Source: JAGRKR01 sp041397725 (GTDB lineage Bacteria > Pseudomonadota > Alphaproteobacteria > Rhizobiales > Hyphomicrobiaceae). Taken from it: a stretch of 64,000 nt of DNA. The stretch covers positions 1,054,001-1,118,000 of the forward strand of contig JAWKVZ010000001.1 in NCBI GenBank assembly GCA_041397725.1, in the 5' to 3' direction. Under the pieces are notes generated by a model. It did not search any database and was not told the origin of the DNA. It was given only the letters and a program-made list of their open reading frames with translations. Of the stretch, positions 62,923 to 64,000 are shown piece by piece; within the stretch, counting starts at the first letter, position 1; every line of letters starts with the position of its first letter. The position numbers and the translations under genes were made by a program.

Positions 62923-63390
62923 ATGCGACTGACAGCCTTCACCGACTTCGCGCTCCGCGCGCTCATGCGGCTCGCCGGCGAGCCCGGGCGCACCTTCACC
63001 ACGGACGAGATCGCGCGGGAGTTTCAGATCTCGCGCAATCACCTGACCAAGGTCGTGCGCGAGCTGGCGGAGGGCGGTTTCGTTGCGACGCATCGCGGCG
63101 CCGGCGGCGGCATCAAGCTCGCTCGCCCGGCCGAGACGATAACCCTTGGCGAAGTCGTCCGGCTGCTCGAGGCACGCCACGCGATGGTCGAATGCTTCCG
63201 TGCAGACGGCGGCAGTTGTGTCCTGACGCCATGCTGCCGCCTGAAGAGCAAGCTGGTCCGCGCGGCCGGCGCCTTCATCGCCGAGCTCGATCGGACGACA
63301 CTCGCCGAATGTGCCTATGCCGCGCCGGCCGGGAGCGCCTCACGCGCTGCGGCCATCAAGCCCTTTCGTCGTGCGACACGAGGAAAATGA
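62923..63390 (+). CDS. nsrR: Rrf2 family nitric-oxide-sensing repressor NsrR
   Basis: A 155-residue Rrf2 protein. The start MRLTAFTDFALRALMRLA includes Asp8, the unusual cluster ligand of NsrR. The winged helix (TTDEIAREFQISRNHLTKVVRELAEGGFVATHRGAGGGIKLAR) is complete. The cluster cysteines are Cys91, Cys99 and Cys104 or Cys105 (VECFRADGGSCVLTPCCRLK). NsrR loses DNA binding when its iron-sulfur cluster reacts with nitric oxide. Its place opposite ric and nnrS, both standard NsrR targets, fits strongly. Confidence 0.93.
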   Translation: MRLTAFTDFALRALMRLAGEPGRTFTTDEIAREFQISRNHLTKVVRELAEGGFVATHRGAGGGIKLARPAETITLGEVVRLLEARHAMVECFRADGGSCVLTPCCRLKSKLVRAAGAFIAELDRTTLAECAYAAPAGSASRAAAIKPFRRATRGK

Positions 63391-63408
63391 ACCGGATGGA
63401 CGACGACA

Positions 63409-63900
63409 ATGAGTGTCACGGCCAGCAGCAAGGGAGTGCCAAAGACGATGCCGGCCCTCACACTCGATGGCCTTGGCGACACGATTGTCGCCGCCGCACC
63501 CGACGCCATCCTGCACACCGACCGGGATGGCATCATCCGGCTGTGGAATGCCGGATGCGAACGAATATTCGGTTTCCCGGCTGCCGAGGCGCTTGGGCAA
63601 CCACTCGATATCATCATCCCCGAAAACCTCCGTGCCCGTCATCACGAAGGTCATGGCGAGACAATGCGAAGCGGCCACACCAAGTACGGCAGCGGCGACC
63701 TTCTGTCCGTGCCGGCGCTACGCAAGGACGGCACGCGCATATCCGTGGAGTTCTGCATCATCCCGTTCCGCGACGCGAGAGGGGCGATCACGGGGCTGGC
63801 CGCCATCATGCGCGACGTGACCAGACGCTTCGACGAGTTGAAGGCCCTGCGCAAGCAACTGGCCGCACATGCAGGGCAGCGCGATAATCCGCCATCATGA
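63409..63900 (+). CDS. Stand-alone PAS domain protein
   Basis: A 163-residue protein made of one PAS domain with a short C-terminal helix and no kinase, cyclase or DNA-binding part. Features are AAAPDAILHTDRDGIIRLWNAGCERIFGFPAAEALGQPLDIIIPENLRARHHEGHGETM, then a GTRISVEFCIIPFRDARGAITGLAAIMRDVT end. The RxHHEGH stretch corresponds to the Fα/loop region that in FixL-like sensors contacts haem, so a haem or flavin cofactor is possible. It is 18 bases after nsrR and probably co-transcribed. Role unknown. Confidence 0.85.
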   Translation: MSVTASSKGVPKTMPALTLDGLGDTIVAAAPDAILHTDRDGIIRLWNAGCERIFGFPAAEALGQPLDIIIPENLRARHHEGHGETMRSGHTKYGSGDLLSVPALRKDGTRISVEFCIIPFRDARGAITGLAAIMRDVTRRFDELKALRKQLAAHAGQRDNPPS

Positions 63901-63968
63901 CTACGCCAATCGAAGACGACATGCGCTCCATCGCGGCAATCGAACGCTCCCGTCGCTGGCCGCGCTGA
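63897..63968 (+). CDS. Possible 23-codon micro-ORF coupled to the PAS gene
   Basis: An ATG overlaps the PAS stop codon (ATGA) and opens a 23-residue frame rich in Arg and Asp (begins MTTPIEDDMRSIAAIERSRR) ending in TGA. The overlap is the usual sign of coupled translation, but the peptide is very short, so it may be a decayed gene start or chance. Confidence 0.25.
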   Translation: MTTPIEDDMRSIAAIERSRRWPR

Positions 63969-64000
63969 CGTCTGTCGGATGGAAATCGTTGAGTGAGTGC

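Overview
The window is a 64 kb piece of a GC-rich alphaproteobacterial chromosome, most likely from the order Hyphomicrobiales (Rhizobiales). Three things point there. The first is the topA-rnr-DUF983-NUDIX-rpmG block followed by pleD/divK. The second is a set of lineage-typical genes: eipB, ClpS/ClpA, a phasin, a short-type PutA and an Opa-like outer-membrane barrel. The third is frequent GTG/TTG starts with strongly GC-biased codons. I saw no rRNA, tRNA, CRISPR array or intact insertion sequence.

Layout. Bases 1-32.9 kb are mostly housekeeping. They hold the end of topA, rnr, rpmG, the PleD/DivK cell-cycle regulators, a ROK sugar kinase, the envelope protein EipB, and an overlapping GDPD / FemAB-like / HIT run. 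Next come azlCD, clpS-clpA, a phasin with its own promoter and terminator, a SPOR-tailed D-Ala-D-Ala carboxypeptidase, and a membrane DnaJ protein. The block closes with a VWA protein, putA divergent from panC, an unrecognised four-TM protein, parE, a small di-haem protein and an outer-membrane barrel.

Bases 33-45.3 kb form an accessory metabolic island. A CaiB/BaiF CoA-transferase and an MFS transporter read leftward. A plus-strand run encodes a split thiamine-diphosphate enzyme (one PYR-type subunit and two tandem PP-type paralogues), a 498-residue PLP enzyme, a two-subunit glutaconate-type CoA-transferase and a luciferase-like oxidoreductase. A methyltransferase, an FlK-like thioesterase and an acyl-CoA carboxylase beta subunit follow on the minus strand. 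Together they look like a route that decarboxylates or eliminates from a small acid and activates the product as a CoA ester. The substrate cannot be read from the sequence.

Bases 48.3-58.3 kb are one 10 kb gene for a giant RTX/delta-60/cadherin-like secreted protein. It contains a 2,010-base tandem module duplication and has nested palindromes upstream. No type I secretion genes are in the window.

The right end (58.9-64 kb) holds a MerR-type metal regulator facing the wreck of a merT gene, with a textbook 19-bp-spacer promoter still present between them. Beyond it lies a nitric-oxide response cluster. The repair protein Ric, 5-formyl-THF cyclo-ligase, NnrS and a small membrane protein are on the minus strand. 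NsrR and a PAS protein diverge from them on the plus strand, and a dyad overlaps the nsrR -10 box.
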